The notes under the pieces are model-generated. The model was not told the origin of the DNA. It worked only from the letters and a program-made list of their open reading frames with translations, and made no database searches. Both the position numbers and the translations under genes were made by a program. Below are positions 5,405 to 8,141 of a stretch of DNA of 8,141 nucleotides, piece after piece; the stretch's first letter is position 1; each line of letters starts with the position of its first letter. The DNA comes from Candidatus Altimarinota bacterium (lineage in GTDB: Bacteria; Patescibacteriota; Gracilibacteria; UBA1369; LOWO2-01-FULL-3): NCBI GenBank assembly GCA_029939035.1, contig JAOZTS010000047.1:1-8141 (forward strand). Reading direction: 5' to 3'.

Positions 5405-5912
5405 ATTTCTTCAACAATTTGATTACTGGGTAGGCTATGACTCCTCCAGCTAATGCTGTGATGAGTTGTGGCCAGCTCATTAGTAGTGCCACGTTTTGAG
5501 CTACTTGTGTTTCGGTAATAAAGTTGATGACAACGAAGCTGGTTCCAAATAGGAATAGGAATTTTAGTGAGCTAGCGAGTGCTATTTTTAGCCAATAGTT
5601 TTTGCGCCCTAGTGACGTTGCTGTAATGATCAAGATCGCGTTCCCGAACATGATGAATGGGATCATTGGGGCAAGTGGTGCTGGAAGAAGGCCTGTGGAT
5701 AGGGCTATAAGGCTTGGAAAAAGGCCTACCAAAATTGCGGTTTGTGGGCCGAGGTATGCGGCTGCTATGAAGAGTGTTGCGTTTACTAGAGGCCCAGTTA
5801 TTGGTTGATAGTGTAGTACTGGGGCGAATGTTGCGATACCGATCAGAAGTGCAAAGGCCGATGCCGTGATGATTTCTTTTTTGCTAATTGTTAGCGTAGA
5901 CGTTTTAAGCAT
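5403..5912 (-). CDS. ECF-S-component-like membrane protein coupled to the hydrogenase
   Basis: 169 residues, strongly hydrophobic, with about five or six membrane segments (roughly 15-33, 43-54, 57-75, 83-101, 107-131, 147-166). Conserved-looking loops are PITGPLVNATLF (37-48), PSLIALSTGLLPAPLAPMIPF (66-86) and MSWPQLITALAGG (145-157). The layout resembles substrate-binding S components of ECF vitamin transporters. From memory, similar short membrane proteins beside [FeFe] hydrogenases carry the label iron hydrogenase in databases, although this protein has no Cys at all and cannot hold a cluster. Its ATG lies 22 bases inside the end of hydA, so translation is very likely coupled. No EcfT or ATPase genes are in view. 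It may import a hydrogenase-related nutrient through a shared ECF module or anchor the enzyme at the membrane; neither is shown by the sequence. TAA stop. Confidence 0.75.
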   Translation of the reverse strand: MLKTSTLTISKKEIITASAFALLIGIATFAPVLHYQPITGPLVNATLFIAAAYLGPQTAILVGLFPSLIALSTGLLPAPLAPMIPFIMFGNAILIITATSLGRKNYWLKIALASSLKFLFLFGTSFVVINFITETQVAQNVALLMSWPQLITALAGGVIAYPVIKLLKK

Positions 5913-7615
5913 GTTTTTTTCTTAGGTGAAAATGATGAGTGAAATATATGATGAATGATTTTGTCGTTTGTGAAGTATTCTTCGTATGATTTTATGAGGA
6001 TTGGGTTTTTGTGGGCGGCCCGTACTTTTGTTTTCGTGTCGATTTTGTAGAGGGCCTGGGCGCGTTTTTTTCTAATCTCATCGTTGACTGGGATTGGCTG
6101 GCCGCCCCCTCCTATGCAGCCGCCGAAGCAGGTCATTACCTCTATGTAGTCGTATTTGTGTGGATCTTCTTTTAGTTCTTCAAGTATTTTTTCTGCATTT
6201 GCTATTCCGTTTACTACTGCAATATTTACTTTGCGTTTGCCTATTTTTGTAGTTGCAGCTTTGAATCCTTGCATTCCACGGACTTCTTTGAATTCTACTT
6301 TTTTTAGATCTTTTCCTGTCATCATTTCGTGTGCTGAGCGGAGAGCGGATTCCATTACTCCACCTGAAGCTCCATAGATTACTCCTGCTCCTGTTGGTTC
6401 GCCGATTGGATTGTCTGCTGGGATTGGTTTTACTTTTTTCAGGTCAATTCCTTTTATTTTGAATAAATATGCGAGTTCGCGGGTAGTCATGACGTAGTCG
6501 ACAGGTCTTAGGCCGTCGATTTCGAATTCTTTTCTTGTGATTTCGTATTTTTTTGAGGTGCAGGGCATGATCGACACGACATATATGTTCTTGGGATCTA
6601 TACCTTCCTTCTCAGCCCAGTATGTTTTGATTACCCCACCGGACATCATATGAGGTGATCTCGCTGTTGTGAGGTGAGGTATGAGCTCAGGATGACGAAA
6701 TTCGACGTACTTTACCCATGATGGACAACATGATGTGAACATTGGGAGGACACCTCCATTTTCTATACGAGATTTGAGTTCTTTTGCCTCTTCTGTTGTT
6801 GTGTAATCTGCGCCGACGCAAACGTCAAAAACTTTGTCTACTCCGAGCTCTTTTATTCCGGCAACTATTTGGTCTGTGACTACTGATCCGTGTGGCATGT
6901 CGAACTCTTCGCCGATCGAGCTTCTGATTGAGGGTGCTATTTGGAAAACTACTGTTTTGTCTGGATGGTTTAATGGCTTTTCAACATCTTCGAACTCGCC
7001 TACTGCTTCTATTGCTCCGACTGGACAGTGTGTAATGCATTGTCCACATAGGATGCAATCTATGTCAGGGTTTTCTGATGGGCATATTTCGTGGAAGTCT
7101 CCATTTTCTTTTATTTCTAGGAATCCTACGTTTTCTTTATTACAAACATCTACACAGTTGCGGCAGTCTATGCATTTTCGTGAATCGAAAACTATTGATG
7201 GGCCGAATTGGTAGACAGGACGATCCTTTTTTCTGTCTTTGTACTTCTGGCATTTGGCTCCGTATCTTTTTGCGAATTCTAAGAGTTTGCAGTTTGGGAA
7301 GTGGACACAATCTGGACATTCTTCGCAGTGTTGGGCAAAAAGCAGTTCGAGGTTTGTGGCTCTAGCAAGCTTTATTTTCGGGGACTCAGTTTTAATGTCC
7401 ATTCCTTGTCTAGCCTTTGTCGAACAAGCTGTGTGGAGGCCGTTTTGACCTTTGATTTCTATTAAGCATAGTCGACAATTGGCTTTTACTGGAAGGTCTG
7501 GGTGGTAGCAGAGAGCAGGAATGTCGATGCCGTTTTTTGTGGCAATTTCTAATACTGAATCACCTTCGTTGGCAGTGATCGCCTTGCCGTTTATTTTAAC
7601 TTTAATTTTTCGCAT
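5891..7615 (-). CDS. hydA: [FeFe] hydrogenase catalytic subunit with NuoG-like N-terminus
   Basis: 574 residues, catalysing reversible H2 formation in the cytoplasm. Domains in order: an N-terminal [2Fe-2S] ferredoxin domain (Cys36, 47, 50, 64); a His-ligated [4Fe-4S] motif Hx3Cx2Cx5C (His96, Cys100, 103, 109); two [4Fe-4S] ferredoxin sites (Cys148/151/154 with 197, and 187/190/193 with 158); then the H-cluster domain. L1 is FTSCCPSW (293-300), with Cys296 the likely proton-relay Cys and Cys297 a cluster ligand. L2 is MPCTSKKYE (350-358). L3 is EVMTCFGGCIGGGGQP (492-507), with Cys496 and Cys500. Residues from about 514 match the small-subunit-like C-terminal domain. The form resembles group A3 HydA of trimeric HydABC enzymes, without the extra C-terminal [2Fe-2S] domain of Thermotoga HydA. 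I chose the ATG at 7615 because ferredoxin-fold residues begin there; a TTG at 7657 is less likely. TAA stop. Confidence 0.95.
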   Translation of the reverse strand: MRKIKVKINGKAITANEGDSVLEIATKNGIDIPALCYHPDLPVKANCRLCLIEIKGQNGLHTACSTKARQGMDIKTESPKIKLARATNLELLFAQHCEECPDCVHFPNCKLLEFAKRYGAKCQKYKDRKKDRPVYQFGPSIVFDSRKCIDCRNCVDVCNKENVGFLEIKENGDFHEICPSENPDIDCILCGQCITHCPVGAIEAVGEFEDVEKPLNHPDKTVVFQIAPSIRSSIGEEFDMPHGSVVTDQIVAGIKELGVDKVFDVCVGADYTTTEEAKELKSRIENGGVLPMFTSCCPSWVKYVEFRHPELIPHLTTARSPHMMSGGVIKTYWAEKEGIDPKNIYVVSIMPCTSKKYEITRKEFEIDGLRPVDYVMTTRELAYLFKIKGIDLKKVKPIPADNPIGEPTGAGVIYGASGGVMESALRSAHEMMTGKDLKKVEFKEVRGMQGFKAATTKIGKRKVNIAVVNGIANAEKILEELKEDPHKYDYIEVMTCFGGCIGGGGQPIPVNDEIRKKRAQALYKIDTKTKVRAAHKNPILIKSYEEYFTNDKIIHHIFHSSFSPKKKTCLKRLR

Positions 7616-8141
7616 AAGGTTTTGAATGGTAAATAAGCCCACGATCCTAGTGGACAAAATGATGTTTCTTTCATTACAAAAAATAATTCGTCTAATCTTT
7701 TCTTATCTAATTTCTTTGTCTTTAGCATTTCTTGGATTCGATAAAGTCCTTCTCTACATGGCACGCATTTGTCACAATTTCCTTCCATGAAAAATTTCAC
7801 CCACTTCCTCATCAGCTTGAACGGGTCTGTTTTCTTTTTGTCGTAAACTATTATTGCTCCGGCTCCTCCTACTTTTTGATTGAATTCTTTTTGGACTAAT
7901 ATTTCTCCGATTGCGCCACCGCCTGTTTGGACGAAGAAGGATTGTTTTGGGTAATTGTCGGTTTCTTTGAGAATTTTTTCTACTGAATGAGATTCTGGTA
8001 ATTCGTAAACTCCTTTGTGTTCAATGTCTCCGCTGATTGTATAGAAGCGCATTTTTTTGTATTCCCCCTTTGCAATTTGGGCCACGTGATAGAAAGTTTC
8101 GACGTTGTTTACGAGCGTAGGACAGCCAAAAAGACCAGATA
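7591..8141 (-). CDS. hydB: Partial NuoF/HydB-type NADH-binding flavoprotein subunit (C-terminal part)
   Basis: The 5' end is beyond the right edge. The frame is open from base 8139 (182 visible residues), and the GTG at 8085 is an internal Val. The first residues GLFGCPTLVNNVET match the conserved NuoF segment that follows the FMN/NADH domain. A soluble ligand-binding beta-grasp (SLBB) region follows, with YTISGDIEHKGVYELP, then GGAGAIIVYD. The C-terminal [4Fe-4S] site is CDKCVPCREG, with a fourth Cys in TSFCPLG, ligating the N3-type cluster. The spacing between the third and fourth Cys is 33 residues, shorter than the roughly 40 in E. coli NuoF. The protein ends soon after, with no added ferredoxin domain as in Thermotoga HydB. 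In HydABC complexes this subunit oxidises or reduces NAD(P)H. It overlaps hydA by 25 bases. The symbol rests on that neighbour. Confidence 0.88.
   Translation of the reverse strand, partial: SGLFGCPTLVNNVETFYHVAQIAKGEYKKMRFYTISGDIEHKGVYELPESHSVEKILKETDNYPKQSFFVQTGGGAIGEILVQKEFNQKVGGAGAIIVYDKKKTDPFKLMRKWVKFFMEGNCDKCVPCREGLYRIQEMLKTKKLDKKRLDELFFVMKETSFCPLGSWAYLPFKTLCEKLKLK

Noticed and set aside
6834..7448. Several + strand open frames within hydA
   Set aside because: They lie opposite the ferredoxin-cluster region of hydA and have no start signal or family resemblance.
7616..7657. TTG start adding 14 residues to HydA
   Set aside because: The extra residues do not fit the N-terminal ferredoxin fold, which begins at the ATG at 7615.
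8083..8085. GTG as start of a separate 164-residue protein
   Set aside because: The frame continues to the edge and encodes the NuoF signature PTLVNNVET, so this is an internal codon.
1..8141. UGA read as glycine or tryptophan (alternative code)
   Set aside because: All genes are full length under the standard code with no in-frame TGA, and Gly and Trp use GGN and TGG throughout.
1..8141. Mobile element, CRISPR array, tRNA, rRNA or riboswitch
   Set aside because: No transposase, terminal repeats, spaced direct repeats or RNA signature was found by eye; every gap between genes is under about 90 bases.

Overview
The window is 8.1 kb of compact, fairly AT-rich bacterial DNA. It holds ten protein genes, two of them cut by the window edges. 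No gene-free gap exceeds about 90 bases, and I see no rRNA, tRNA, CRISPR array or insertion sequence. Several features suggest an uncultured anaerobe of the Patescibacteria/CPR type, perhaps near Peregrinibacteria or Gracilibacteria: small tightly overlapping genes, few Shine-Dalgarno sequences, FG-GAP plus S-layer-homology surface proteins, an acidic lipoprotein of a lineage-specific kind, and an [FeFe] hydrogenase paired with a small membrane protein. This placement is an inference from gene style, not a marker-gene result. All ten stop codons are TAA (7) or TAG (3), with no TGA. No gene contains an in-frame TGA, so the standard code holds here.

Left block, + strand, 1-3120: four genes that overlap or nearly touch and probably share a transcript. 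They are (i) the C-terminal part of a surface protein with three FG-GAP/Ca-binding repeats followed by SLH motifs; (ii) a small SpoU/TrmH-type RNA methyltransferase; (iii) a membrane-anchored or secreted GH18-like TIM-barrel protein; and (iv) YbeY, the rRNA-maturation endoribonuclease. RNA-processing genes are thus interleaved with envelope genes.

Middle block, 3117-5400: an unrecognised acidic 115-residue protein on the - strand meets ybeY tail to tail with a 4-base overlap. It diverges from a class I SAM methyltransferase on the + strand, and the two predicted promoters share bases. A promoter-like site then precedes a 372-residue lipoprotein with a Met/Asp/Glu-rich tail. An AT-rich nested hairpin separates this block from the converging right block.

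Right block, - strand, 8141-5403, read from the right edge: the C-terminal part of a NuoF/HydB-type flavoprotein subunit; a complete 574-residue [FeFe] hydrogenase catalytic subunit with a NuoG-like N-terminus and all three H-cluster motifs; and a 169-residue polytopic membrane protein resembling ECF-transporter S components. Each overlaps the next (25 and 22 bases), so they are very likely co-transcribed and translationally coupled. The pairing of HydA with a NuoF-like subunit indicates an NAD(P)H-linked, possibly electron-bifurcating hydrogenase. The coupled membrane protein is the least understood and most interesting part of the window.
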